Assembly: GCA_049305865.1 (NCBI GenBank)
Contig: JBAQPP010000048.1
Span: 1-52,575 of the forward strand
From: UBA6263 sp049305865
GTDB taxonomy: Bacteria > Patescibacteriota > Gracilibacteria > Absconditabacterales > Absconditicoccaceae
DNA length: 52,575 nucleotides
Direction: 5' to 3'
The notes below the pieces were generated by a model that was given only the letters and a program-made list of their open reading frames with translations, was not told where the DNA came from and made no database searches. A program made the translations under genes and the position numbers. Positions 11,740-23,100 of the stretch are shown here, one piece after another (positions within the stretch are counted from its first letter, which is position 1; every line of letters begins with the position of its first letter).

Positions 11740-12894
11740 ATGGTTATAAAAGAAATAATGCCAGAATTTATACCTGGAGCAAAAATTAAAGTTTTATGAA
11801 TATGATGATGTGGTTGTAAAGCAATCAACAGAATGGTATCAGAATGATTAGAATGAGTATGATTTGTATGAATCAATACAGACGCACAAGATTTAGCAAC
11901 ATGTTTAGCAACAGAGAAGGTAAATGTATGATTGAACCTTACAAAATGATTATGAGCATGAGCAAATCCCGAAATATGAAGAAAAGCTGCCGAAGAATCT
12001 GAAGCAGAGATAAAAGCTATTTTACAAGATACAGATATGGTTTTTATTACATTATGACTTGGATGATGAACATGAACATGAGCATGACCAGTTGTAGCTA
12101 GTATAGCAAAGAGTATGTGAATACTCACAGTTGCTATCATTACAAAACCATTTTCATTCGAATGAAAGAAGAGAGATTTAAATGCAGAAGAATGATTAAA
12201 GAAACTAAGAGAAAATGTGGATACACTTATAGTTATACCAAACGATAAGATATTTACAGTAATAGACAAAAAAACATCATTTAGACAAGCATTTATAATG
12301 ATAGACAAAATACTATTCTTATGAGTTCAATGAATATCTGATCTAATAGTAAAACCTGGTGATATTAACATAGATTTTGCTGATATCAAAGTAGTAATGC
12401 AAAACTCTGGAAATGCATTGTTATGAATAGGTTATGGTGCATGAGAAAAAAGAGCAATAGACGCAGCTAGAAAAGCTATAGAGAATCCTTTATTGGAAAC
12501 TAATCTTGATAAGGCAAGAAATATTATCTTTGCTGTAACAGGATGACATGATCTTACTCCAGTAGAAGTTAAAGAAGCGGCGTCAGTAGTAGAAGAAATT
12601 ATTGACTCAGATGTTAATATGATTTGGTGAATGACCTTCGATGAATCATATGAAGATGAAGTAAAAGTTACAATTATAGCAACATGATTTCAAGAGCAAA
12701 GCAAAGACGATATCTTAAAAACACCTAAAAGAGATATATTATGAAGACCGACTAGAGATGCAGAAAATTTCATAACAAGATGATTAAAAAAAGAAATCAC
12801 AAACGATAATGAAGAAGACAATCAAGAAGTTAAAAAAATAGAAGAGGATTACGAGACACCAGCATTTATAAGGAAAAAGTTAAAAGCAAGCTAA
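11740..12894 (+). CDS. ftsZ: Cell division GTPase FtsZ
   Basis: 384 residues. The tubulin signature GLGGGTGTGAG is at about 106-116, with GIGGCGCKAINRM near the N terminus and the T7-like region LFLGVQGISDLIVKPGDIN. Most of these invariant Gly are UGA, among the strongest proofs of recoding in the window. FtsZ polymerises at mid-cell to form the division ring. The C-terminal linker is short and acidic, ending YETPAFIRKKLKAS, in which TPAFIRKK is the conserved tail that binds FtsA. Confidence 0.95.
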
Positions 12895-13043
12895 TTCCTA
12901 ATTAATTATACTAAATGTCAATTAAATATTAATTTAAAATCCGCAGTATTAGCTTTAATTTTAACTACCATTAAAATTATATAGTAAGACAAAAGATGAC
13001 ATATGGTCAAACGTCTAACTTATTTTAAAGCTTGCAAAACACA

Positions 13044-13454
13044 ATGAGACTAAAAATTTCAAGTCCAGACAAAATAATCTATGAATGATTCATAGAAAAA
13101 ATAACACTTCCAACTGAAAGTTGAGACATTACAATTTTACCAGATCAAACACCTATAGTTTCAGCATTAAAACCAGGTCTAGTAAAATTTATTCCCGAAT
13201 GAAAAACTTGAGCAGAGCATATAAGTATATCAAAATGAATGATGTTCACGGATGGGAAAAAAATACGTATTGTTACTTCATCTGCTACTATATCTCCTAC
13301 AGAGACAGAAGAAATATTAGTAAAAGAAAAACAAGATTTAGAAAATAAAATAAGAGAATTAAAAAAATCATGAAGTATAGAGGAGATAGAAAAATATACA
13401 ATAAAATTGGAAAAAATAAATGCAGATCTTAAATTAAAAAAGATAAGAGCCTAA
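13044..13454 (+). CDS. atpC: F1Fo ATP synthase epsilon subunit
   Basis: 136 residues, the normal epsilon length. The N-terminal beta-sandwich opens MRLKISSPDKIIYEGFIEKI and continues TLPTESGDITILPDQTPIV, the family signature. The C-terminal two-helix region is charged and ends LKLKKIRA. Epsilon couples and regulates the F1 rotor. It is unusual that no other ATP synthase gene is adjacent; a divergent gamma-like gene lies 33 kb away (46473-47162). A terminator follows 27 bases after the stop. Confidence 0.88.
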
Positions 13455-13480
13455 CTCAAATAAACCAAACGAAAGGGAAG

Positions 13481-13502
13481 ACGCGCACAAGCGTGTTTTT
13501 TC
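13481..13502 (+). terminator. Rho-independent terminator of atpC
   Basis: ACGCGC, loop ACAA, GCGTGT (with one G-T pair), followed by TTTTTTC. Confidence 0.7.
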
Positions 13503-13564
13503 TTTTCAATTGAAACACTCTATCATTTATTTATCATAAGCTATCATTTCGACCGAAGTGGAGA

Positions 13565-13580
13565 CTTGTCCTGAGCGAAG
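13565..13580. repeat. Short dispersed repeat CTTGTCCTGAGCGAAG
   Basis: This 16-mer recurs with one change (CTTGTCCTAAGCGAAG) at 39604-39619. It is surrounded by TTTCGACCGAAGTGGAGA-like and GAGCAAAGAGAATCTCT-like fragments. Sequences of this CTGAGCGAAG type are common intergenic repeats in many unrelated bacteria. A fragment of similar flavour (GTCATTCTAGGAGGGACAAA) lies at about 32230. Confidence 0.5.
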
Positions 13581-13641
13581 TCTGATGGCTTGCTCTGAGC
13601 AAAGAGAATCTCTTAGTTATTTTAGTACATAATCATAAAAA

Positions 13642-14646
13642 ATGTTTTTTGCTGTCCTTTGAAAAAATAGAGATATAAGTTTAGAAGAATTAGAATTTAT
13701 ACAGCCACAAAATATTAAACAACTAGATAATTTTACAGTTACTTTTGAAACCTTTTTCCCAGAAAAATTAAATTTATTATGAGGGATTATAAAACGATGA
13801 AAAATAGTCGATACAGACGAATTTGATAATGTTTTATCAAATACAAAACTACTATGAACCCAAGATAAAGCGTTATGAATCGACCTTAAAAAAAAGTACA
13901 AAATCAAAAGATTTAAAATAACAGACTTATTACATACCGATAAAGAAGTAAAAGAAAAATGAATAGAAATAATAAAAATAAAATCTGACTTTGGTATCGT
14001 TAAATGATATCAGAACATACCACTATACGAAGCAATAGACTTTGACAAACCAGCTCGTGATATGAAAATGTGAATGATGCCTTCCAAACTAGCACATATA
14101 ATGTTAAATATTTGATTAAATAATATAGCTTGAAATCCTACAATATATGATCCGCTTTCATGATCTTGAACAATGGGATTTATATCAAATTTTTTCTGAT
14201 ATAATTTTATATGATCAGATATCAAAACAAATTATCTTATACAAAATTTGGAACGACGACAAAGCACAAAATTTTGTAAAAACAATAGATTTGAAACTTT
14301 CCAACAAGATATTTTTCTACCTATAAACACACAAGAATTAAATCTAATTGTAATTACAGAATGACGATTATGACCCATAGTAACAGATCGCACATCATCA
14401 GAACAAGTGCAGAAATATCAACATCAAGTAATAGATACATACAAAGAATTAGTAAAAAGAATACATGAAATAAATGCAGTTAAATGAGTTTTTACTATAC
14501 CTTATTATATCTGATACGATAATAAAATAGAACAAGAAATACAAGAAATATCTACAAAATTATGATTTAAATTTAAATCAGTCCAAGAAATTTATAAAAG
14601 AGAAAATCAAAAAGTCTGAAGAAAAATAATAATACTAAATAAATAA
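13642..14646 (+). CDS. Trm11/RlmL-like SAM-dependent RNA methyltransferase
   Basis: 334 residues. The N-terminal half is a THUMP-like region (KRFKITDLLH...). The Rossmann methyltransferase core starts at about 165: YDPLSGSGTMGFISNFFG (SAM-binding, DPxxGSGT) and NFIGSDIK (acidic loop). The catalytic DPPY motif is replaced by TEGRLGPIVTD. This arrangement fits Trm11/TrmG10-type tRNA guanine-N2 methyltransferases or their CPR relatives; the altered catalytic motif makes the exact target uncertain. The ATG at 13642 has no Shine-Dalgarno sequence. Confidence 0.7.
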
Positions 14647-14713
14647 ACCGTCATCTCGACACTATTAACTTTCATACGCCATTTCAGCATAATTTTTTTG
14701 CAACCAGAATTTA

Positions 14714-15364
14714 CTAATGATAATTTCTTATTCCAAATATCCTATTAAAAATATTAATCAGGTTTTTATTTACCTTATTTTCTCGTCGAATAAATATATT
14801 TTTATTAAATAGTATCAAAGCGACTACAATTCATATAATACTTCAAGCAATCACATCTGTTGGCCAATGTACTCAAGATGTAACTCTAGCAAAACTCATC
14901 GTTAAACTAAATACATAGAAAATAATTCATAATATTATAAAATTTTTATCTTTATTTTTTACTCATCGAAAAAAAACAGCACTCGCAAACGCCATTGATA
15001 CAGCAGCATGATCAGAAGGAAAGGAACTACTTGGCAAAAATTTATGCAACACAGTTTGTGCCTTTAGATCAGATAATTCTAAAAAAACAGAAGGTCTAGC
15101 CTTATCTATAAAAAATTGAATAAATATATTTATACATACAGAAATTAAAGTAGCAAAAAAAGCAAATAGGGCAGAGGATTGATAGTAAAACTTCTTTTTT
15201 ATAATACCACAAATAAATAAGATTACCAAATATACAGGATATACAAAAACAAAAACATCCGCTAAAAATGGTATAAGCCAAACCAATGTTTCATTAGCAA
15301 ACATCCAATAATAAAGCTTTTTCAATAATAATTCTCACCATAACGGCTCTTTAAGTACTATCAT
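14714..15364 (-). CDS. PAP2-family membrane phosphatase
   Basis: 216 residues from the ATG at 15364; an internal TTG at 15325 also fits but would remove the first 13 residues. Five or six membrane segments. All three PAP2 motifs are present: FIDKARPS (K..RP), LPSSSFPSDHAAVSM (PSxH with the catalytic His) and SFARVTSGVHWPTDVIAG (SR-like...H...D). Likely dephosphorylates undecaprenyl diphosphate (BcrC-like) or phosphatidylglycerol phosphate at the outer face of the membrane, completing the lipid carrier cycle begun by UppS. Confidence 0.85.
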
Positions 15365-15425
15365 ATTAATATTTTAATTTAAAAAACTTTTTTACTATCA
15401 TTGCAAGCACACATACTAAGAAATA

Positions 15426-16121
15426 TTAATTTAAGTTTTTATAATATTTACACATTATATTTAATTTACACTCATCACATTTAGGTTTTCTAGCGGTACA
15501 ATAATATCTTCAAAACAAAACCAAAGCATGATGAGAAGAATCCTTGTAAATATTTGGTATTACTTTTTCAAGTAATTTGGATGTTTGTTCTGGAGTTTTG
15601 GTTTTTACCAATCCCAGTCTATTTGTCACTCTATGGACATGAGTATCTACTGCTATCACAAGAATATTATACAAAACATGTCCTATTACTTTAGCTGTTT
15701 TTTCTCATATTCAAGGTAATTGTTTTAGTTCAACAATTTGATCTGAAATATAGTATCAATATTTTTTAAATATATTTTTAACCAGTTTTGATTTATTGTT
15801 TTTAAAAGTATTTATATATTCTTTTGATATCATTATCTTTGATAATCCCAAAATATTTTTAGCTTTTCACTTATACAATCAGATTGATTTTATATAGTCC
15901 GTAAATTTTTTTTCTCAAAGTTTCACAATATCCTGAGGTTTATATATTTTCTGAAATAATTTTTCAGTAACCTTGTTTACTTGTTTATCTGTCGTTTGTG
16001 CAGATAATATAACAGCTATCATAAGCTGAAAAGGAGTAGAGTAGTTAAGCTCAGTTTGAGGATTAGGAAATAATTGTTTTAAATAATCAAATATAAATCA
16101 GATTTTATCTCTTTTATTCAA
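15426..16121 (-). CDS. nth: Endonuclease III (DNA glycosylase/AP lyase)
   Basis: 231 residues if started at the TTG at 16121, giving LNKRDKIGFIFDYLKQLFPN, which aligns with normal Nth starts; an ATG appears only at the internal QLMIAV. The helix-hairpin-helix is LKQLPGIGEKTAKVIGHVL with catalytic Lys in the TAK segment, followed by VAVDTHVHRVTNRLGL carrying the catalytic Asp. The C-terminal 4Fe-4S loop is C-x6-C-x2-C-x5-C (YCTARKPKCDECKLNIMC). It removes oxidised pyrimidines in base-excision repair. The TTG start is inferred. Confidence 0.88.
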
Positions 16122-16150
16122 TTCTTTTATATTAAAATCTAAATGGTAAA

Positions 16151-17620
16151 TTATTTAACCAATCTACCCAAGTCTATTGTTTCTAAATATTCCAATTGAT
16201 CAACAAATCATTTATCATGACTAACCATAATCATAGCTCATTGGTATGCATTTAATGCCTCAGCAATAACAGGCAGATGGCGGAAATTTATATGATTAGT
16301 CGGCTCATCTAATATTAGAAGATGTGGTTTTTGAAGTACAAACATAGCATAACATAAAAGCCCTTTTTGCCCCTCGGAAAGTAATCCAATAGTATTTTTT
16401 AAAAGATTACCAGTTAATAAAAATTTAGCAGCAACACGGTAAATATCTTGATCAGTTGTATCTCCAGCTACTTCATGTAAAGCATCTCGTACTACCATAT
16501 TCATATCTAAAGCATTAAAATCCTGACTATAATATCATATTCTCACATCATCATGGATCTTAGCATCAGTATCATTCGCATTTACAAGTTTTTTAAGAAA
16601 AAAAGATTTTCCTATTCCATTGGGACCAGAGAGAATATATCTCTGATTTTTTTTAATAATAAGTTGAAATTTATGAGTAACTACTTCATGAGATGAATTC
16701 ATAAGTCCAATTTTATGTATAGATACTATAGGTCATACAAGGTTTTCAAATGGTATGGTAAATGGAGTAATGGTTTTATCGTCTTTCCTTACTTCCACCT
16801 TATTTTCTTCAGCTTCTTCTACTTCGTCCCTCATTTTACTAGCCAATTTACGCATTTTACCTCATTTATTGGAGAAGAAATTTATCTTTTCTTTTGCTTC
16901 TATAATCTTTTTTTCAGCTCTTGCATTCTGCATCTGTTCTTTTTCTATTTGTGCAGCAATCTGTTCTACTACATCATAATAATCTCATCGATATTGTTCT
17001 ACCTGGCAACGCGCTTTATTTAGATACAATACTCAGTCTGTAAATATATTCAAAAAATCTGCATCATGACTGATTACAACCACTGTTTTATCATAAGATA
17101 TCAAAAAAGCAATTAGATCATTAATTCAATTAGCATCAAGATTATTGGTTGGTTCATCCAAAAGAAGGATATCAGGATGTTGTATCAAAGCATAAGCCAA
17201 TAAAAGTCTTGCTTGTTGACCTCCAGAAAAATCTTTAATCTGCTTATTTATCGGGACATTAAAATTAACAACTTTTAGTACTTCACTTATTTTCTTATCC
17301 AATTGATAGTCTTTTTCATCAAATGCTGTTTCAAAAAATTCTTTTATAGTTAGATGTAACTGATCTCTAGGAACCACTTGTCTAGAAATAGCAATCGTAT
17401 TTCAGCTTACAATATTGATTTTACCTGATTGAGGTTTAAGTTCTCAGGTAATCATTTTAAATATAGTTGTTTTACCTGACCCGTTCTGTCACATAATAGT
17501 TATCTTAGTATTTTGACGTATAGAAAAATCACTTTCTATCAAAATAGGATGTTTTCAATCACTATAAGCAAAAGATACATTATCAAAACGAAGAATTATT
17601 GGATTCTGATTACTAGACAT
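16151..17620 (-). CDS. ABC-F family ATPase (ribosome-associated)
   Basis: 489 residues with two tandem ABC ATPase domains and no membrane segments. Domain 1: Walker A IMGQNGSGKTT, signature FSGGQQARL, Walker B ILLLDEPTNNLDAN. A charged linker (KEQMQNARAEKKIIEAKEK) follows. Domain 2: ILSGPNGIGKSF, a signature variant LSEGQKGL and LLILDEPTNHINF. ABC-F proteins bind the ribosomal E site to rescue or regulate translation. The second signature (SEGQ rather than SGGQ) is slightly unusual. The Gly of the first P-loop is UGA. Confidence 0.9.
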
Positions 17621-17698
17621 ATTAGAAACAAAAAAGTCATAAAACATTAAAAATAAACTATATGAAATAGCTAATAATATTCAAGAATAGAATAAACT

Positions 17699-17724
17699 TA
17701 AAAAAACTAGAAACAATGTTTCTA
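17699..17724 (-). terminator. Rho-independent terminator after tRNA-Trp
   Basis: Read on the minus strand, TAGAAAC, loop ATT, GTTTCTA (17724 to 17708), then GTTTTTTT. It lies just after the tRNA 3' end and before the ABC-F gene. Confidence 0.7.
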
Positions 17725-17736
17725 ATTCTCTTAGAT

Positions 17737-17808
17737 CAGGACCGGCAGGAGTTGAACCCGCGACGCGGAGCTTTGGAGACTCCCGCTCTACCGCTGAGCT
17801 ACGGCCCT
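17737..17808 (-). tRNA. tRNA-Trp (CCA anticodon)
   Basis: Full cloverleaf on the minus strand. The acceptor AGGGCCG pairs with CGGTCCT (one G-T) and discriminator G73 follows. The D arm is GCTC/GAGC. The anticodon stem GGAGT/GCTCC holds loop CTCCAAA (anticodon CCA). The T arm is GCGGG TTCAACT CCTGC. No encoded CCA tail. The CCA anticodon reads only UGG, consistent with UGA being used for glycine. It lies 12 bases downstream of RNase P RNA on the same strand. Confidence 0.93.
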
Positions 17809-17820
17809 ATAATAATTTTA

Positions 17821-18148
17821 CCCAAATAATAAGCCTGATTCTGTACTAGGTATCATGTATCTAAATCCACTTATAATGGATATTTTGCACTTCCTCGCAA
17901 AAGCGAATAAGCTTGCACCAGTTATGGTTTACCACTTGAAGAACTATCAGTCCAACTAAGGAGGATTAGAATCAATAAAGACCCATATCCACGTTGCATC
18001 TTTCTCCTACATTACTGCAGAATAGTTTACGTTTCTGTGGCACTTTCATTTGCCTGCTAAAGCAGAGTTCCAACATCCGTTAGATGTTAACTTTTTTTTG
18101 GTGTCAGGACTTTCCTTCCCAATAAATTGGGATAATACCTATTTGGGT
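17821..18148 (-). ncRNA. rnpB: RNase P RNA
   Basis: About 328 nt. P1 closes the molecule: 5' CCCAAATA pairs with 3' TATTTGGG. Conserved elements on the minus strand are GGAAGGAAAGTCCTGACAC near the 5' end, GTGCCACAGAAACGTA in the middle, AAGTGGTAAACC, and ACAGAATCAGGCTTA close to the 3' end (usual form ACAGAANCCGGCTTA). This is the catalytic RNA that matures tRNA 5' ends. Exact ends are judged from the P1 pairing. A TTGAAC box about 40 bases upstream may be its -35. tRNA-Trp follows directly, so the two are probably one transcript. Confidence 0.9.
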
Positions 18149-18261
18149 ACAAGTCTTTTAATGAAATAGATTTTTAGTTCAACACAAAAATCAAAAAATA
18201 TTGAATAATAATATTTTTTCTATATCATCCAATTTATAATTTAGAATTTATAATTCCTTAA

Positions 18262-18957
18262 ATGTCTACATCTGTCGATATTAACAATGTCAACATAGAA
18301 AATAGTTGGAAAGAAGTTCTCAAAGAAGAATTTTCAAAACCATATTTTTTACAAATAAAAGAATTTTTATTACAAGAAAAAAATAATTGAAACATAATTT
18401 ATCCTGAGTGAAAAAATATCTTTAATGCATTTAATCAGACGCCATTTGATCAAGTTAGGGTAGTTATATTATGACAAGACCCATATCATTGAGAATGAGA
18501 AGCGCATTGATTATGTTTTTCTGTACAAGACTGAGTGAGACAACCACCATCACTTAAAAACATATTTAAAGAAATTGAGTCAGATTTGTGAATTTCTAGG
18601 CCAGAATTATGAAATTTAACCAAACGAACAAAACAGTGAATATTATTAGTAAATGCAGTTTTAACCGTTAGAAAAGACACTCCGGCATCACACAAAGATA
18701 TCTGACGACATACATTTACAGATGAAGTAATAAAAAAACTATCAGATAAAAAAAACTGATTAATATTTCTATTACGATGAGCATTTGCACAATCCAAAGA
18801 ATGATTTATAGATAGTTCCAAACATATAGTTCTCAAAGCAGCTCATCCATCACCATTTTCAGTACATAGATGATTTTTTTGATGTAAACACTTCTCAAAA
18901 GTAAATGAAATTTTAAGAAATAGAGGAGAAAAAGAAATAGATCGAAAGTTAGAATAA
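18262..18957 (+). CDS. ung: Uracil-DNA glycosylase (family 1)
   Basis: 231 residues, normal Ung size. The catalytic water-activating motif GQDPYHG is at 71-77 (Asp73). RQPPSLKNIFKEIESD, LLVNAVLTVRKDTPASH and the uracil-binding HPSPFS loop (His195) are all in place. It removes uracil from DNA in base-excision repair. The first Gly of GQDPYHG and the final Gly are UGA codons, a strong check on the code. Convergent with recG (4-base gap). Confidence 0.95.
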
Positions 18958-18961
18958 ATTT

Positions 18962-21049
18962 TTATATAAGTACATCTCACATTTTATCGTTCAAATATTT
19001 TTTCAATAAATCTAATCACTTCAGCTTAGGATATTTTTCCAATAACCATTTAGCTCATTCTTGAACATTTTCAAGAAATTTCATATCAGATAACACATGA
19101 AGAGGTATATCAGATTCTCAAGATTGCATAGTACCTAATATCTCTCATGCACCACGATTTTGTAAATCTATTTCTGCTAGTTTAAATCAATCAGTAATTT
19201 CTTCCATAGATTTAAGTCTTTTGTAAGTATCTCAAGACTTGGTTTTGGTTTCTAGAAAACAATAAGATTTAATATCAGATCTTCATATTCTTCATCTCAA
19301 TTGATGAAGCTGAGAAAGACCAAAACGTTCAGCATTTTTTATTACCATTATTGTTGCTTCTGGCACATCCACTCACACTTCTATAACAGTAGTTGACACG
19401 AGCAGACATAATTTTCAAGATTTAAATTGATTCATTACATCATCCTTATCCTTTGATTTCATTTTACCATGAAGTAATCATATTTTTCATTTAAGCTCAG
19501 GGAATAATTGTTTTGCTTCTTCAAACTGAGTCATAGCAGCTTTCAATTCTTCCATTTTTTCTGATTCTTCAATTAATGGAGTCACTATAAATACTCTTTG
19601 TCACTCATTGACTTTGGATAATATCCATAATTTAAGATTTACATATTCTTTTTCAGATATTATCTTTGTAAAAATAGGCTTTCTACCAACTGGCATTTCA
19701 TCTATTATACTCACATCAAATTCTCCAAAAAATGCTAATGCCATAGATCTAGGTATAGGAGTTGCACTCATTTGTAATATATGTGGACTACCAAATCTCT
19801 TCAACACAGCCCTTTGTCTTACTCCAAATTTATGTTGTTCGTCTACAACAGCATATTTTAAATTCTTAAATTCTACATCTTCTTGTAAAACAGCATGAGT
19901 TCAGACGAGTACATTTATTTTTCATTGTTTTAAATCAGATTTTATTTTATCTTTTTCTCATTTTGTCATAGATCAAGTCAAAAGAGCAACATTCAATCAT
20001 AATGGTAACAATAATTTTGCTAAAGTTCTATTGTGTTGATTAGCTAAAACTTCCAAAGGAGCCAAAAAGACTGATTGTCATCAAAGCATTTTATGTGTAT
20101 AATAAGCTGCTATCGCTGCAACCACAGTTTTACCACTTCCCACATCTCATTGCAAGAGCCTCATCATAGGCTTTGACATATGCAGATCCTCAATCAAATG
20201 TTTTATTACTTTTTTTTGGGCCATAGTTAACTGAAAAGGCAATCTTTCTATTATCATTTTTACCTCCTCTCGATTGGGTTCTCCAATATCCGCAAGTTTA
20301 GATCATAAAATATAATCATCTTTATTTAACAACGAATATAATTGTATTCTAAGTAATCTGTCAAAAAATACTCTATGAAAAGCTTTTTTATTCAATTCAA
20401 TATTTGTAGGAAAATGAATTTCTTGGATAGTATCTTTGACATTTAAAAGATCGAATTTTTGTAAGAATTCATTAGGTAAGTACTCATCAAAAAATATGTC
20501 TACTTTGTCCATAAGTCACCACATTTTTTTGGCAAACCATCCAGATGATATTCAATATAGTTCAGGATATATCGGATAAATCCTACCCATTTTAAAACTT
20601 TCATCATCTCCTTTCGTTGGATCCTGATCAATAATTTCTCATTCTTCTCATGTCGTTTTTACCACACTAGGATGGAAAAACACCATTTTCCTAGCTTTGA
20701 TAGTTGGTTTTCATATTATAATATACCATTCTCATTCTTGTATCTGACTTGCCAAGTATCATGAGTTAAAAATAGATATAGCTCATTTATTTCATATCTC
20801 ATCTACAAAGCCTATATCATATATCCTTTTGCTTCATCTCATAAAAACTTTCTTAGAGATTATCTTACCTTTTGTAGTAGTTCATCATTTTTCATCAAAA
20901 ATAAGTTCATTTAGATTTCTTATCTTAGTTCTATCTTCATATGTTCTAGGAAAATATTGCAAAAAATCCTTTGGATTATGTATTCAGTTTTTTTCCAAAA
21001 GTGACAGATATTTAGACGTAGTTTTTAATAAAGATTTCAGTTCATCCAC
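18962..21049 (-). CDS. recG: ATP-dependent DNA helicase RecG
   Basis: 695 residues, the usual RecG length. N-terminal wedge/OB domain (about 1-250, FPRTYEDRT near the start). Helicase motif I LLQGDVGSGKT at about 305-315, motif II DEQHKFG at about 402-408, motif III MSATPIPRS, and a typical C terminus (DLLKKYLNDK). RecG remodels stalled forks and Holliday junctions. The start is taken at GTG (rc of 21047-21049), because an in-frame TAA lies 15 bases upstream and no ATG precedes the conserved region. Convergent with ung. Confidence 0.92.
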
Positions 21050-21190
21050 AATATATAAAATTTATCAACTAAATATTTCAACTTACTTTTAACATTCTAC
21101 TTTTCACTTTCAACTTTAAACTTTTTAATTGAAATCTAAACCTAATTTTATATACTAAATAGACATATTTATTTAGTTTTTTAGAAACTT

Positions 21191-23053
21191 ATGAAAAAGG
21201 GCATAATATTCACGATATTGTTTATAGTTATTATGATGTGACTGCTTCAAATATATAAAAGTAGCAATATTCTTAAAAATAATACAATCCAAACAATAAA
21301 AGAGAAAAAAGATTTATCATTGGATCAATGGTTAATATTTTACAATTCATGAACATTTTCCAATATAAAAATAATAAACGATACCAAACTACAGTGATAT
21401 CAATTTCTATGAACATGAGAGGAAAAATCCTTTATGTCTATCAATAAGACATTGAAACAAGACTTCTTTAATATTTATAACTCATATAAGCCGACGGATA
21501 CATCCTTAAAAGATCTATGAATAAACCTTGATTGAAAAACAAAAGTAGAAGTTGAATTTACAGAAACCTGAGTCTTTCAAAAGATATTAGAACAAGTATG
21601 ACCATTGATTTTATTTTTGCTTGTACTATTCTTCCTTGCAAAATTTGCTATGCCAAAATGAGGTTGATTCCCATTTAACATAAAGGTAGGTAAACAGGCT
21701 GTAAAGGATCAAAGTAAAACAAAGTTCTCAGACGTAGCATGAATGGAAGAAGTAAAATCTGAGCTTAGTGAAATCGTAGATTATCTCAAAAATCCTGAAA
21801 AATATCACAAAGTATGAGCAAGACATCCAAAATGAGTCTTACTTTACTGACAACCATGATCAGGTAAGACACTTCTTGCTAGAGCAGTAGCTTGAGAAGC
21901 ATCAGTTCCATTTTTTAGTGCTTCTTGATCAGAATTTATGGAAATGTTGGTATGAATGTGAGCAGCAAAAGTAAGAGAATTATTCTGAAAAGCAAAAGCA
22001 GTATGAAGAGCTATAATATTTATAGATGAAATAGACGCTATAGGTAAAAAGAGAGGATCAGGTTTTACATGATGACATCAAGAACAAGAACAGACTCTAA
22101 ACCAAATTTTAACTGAAATGGATTGATTTGATAACAATACAAAGATAATAGTAATAGCGGCCACAAATAGACCAGACGTACTTGATCCAGCATTACTCAG
22201 AGCATGAAGATTTGATAGAAAGATTATGGTTTGAGCTCCTACATATGAAGAAAGAATAGAGATATTTAATTATTACCTCAAAAAAAAGAAAATTGCAAAA
22301 GATGTTAAAATAGAATCATTATCCAAAAGAACAAGTTGATTAGTCTGAGCAGATATAGAAAATATAACAAACGAAGCATCTTTGAAAATAGCAAAAGAAA
22401 ATAGAAGTACAATAGAAGCAAAAGATTTTGAATATGCATTAGAGAAAGCACTTATGTGACCGGAGAAAAAATGAAAATGAGTTACAGAAGAAGAGAAAAA
22501 AATAATAGCATACCACGAATTATGACATGCCATTACATCTCATATATTACCTCATGCAGATCCAGTAGAAAAGATATCTATAGTACGTAGATGACAAGCA
22601 TTATGAGTTACATGGATATTACCCAACGAAGACAAATATCTATATTCTAAATCCAAGTTTATGGATGAGGTAACATCACTATTATGATGAAGAGCAGCTG
22701 AAGAAGTATTCTTTTGAAAAGACAATATAACCACTTGAGCATCCAATGATTTTGAAAAAGCCACAGCAATAATATACAATATGGTCACAAAATATTGAAT
22801 GGATGAAGAACTATGACCTATACAATATTGAGATCAGAACAAAGAAGAATATAAACTATTTAAGAATTACAGTGAAAAAACAGCAGAATTAATAGATCAA
22901 AAAATTAAATCATACTTATTATCATGTTATGAAAATTCAAAAAAAATCATAAAAGAAAATAAAACACTAATTGAAAAAATGTCAGTTATCCTATTGGATA
23001 AGGAATATCTTACAAGAGAAGAATTTGAAGATCTAATGTCCAAAAAAAAATAA
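21191..23053 (+). CDS. ftsH: ATP-dependent zinc metalloprotease FtsH
   Basis: 620 residues. An N-terminal membrane helix (about 4-20), a short extracytoplasmic domain, then a second membrane helix (about 135-155, PLILFLLVLFFLAK). AAA+ core with Walker A GQPGSGKT (about 220-227), Walker B IIFIDEIDAIG and the SRH ending RAGRFDRKI. The peptidase HELGH is at about 442-446 with the third zinc ligand region later (TGASNDFEKAT). It degrades membrane and regulatory proteins. Almost all invariant Gly are UGA. It begins a same-strand run: ricT-like, TPR and M20 genes follow within about 50 bases of each other. Confidence 0.95.
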
Positions 23054-23100
23054 GTTCAACAATTAATTCAAAAATCTACTTTATATTTAATACATAACTG

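Noticed and set aside
11727..12308. 193-codon minus-strand frame inside ftsZ (and a 214-codon frame antisense to dnaN at 7749-8393)
   Set aside because: These are shadows: the plus strand codes for clear FtsZ and DnaN, and the antisense products have no recognisable domain and biased composition (His/Ser/Phe-rich).
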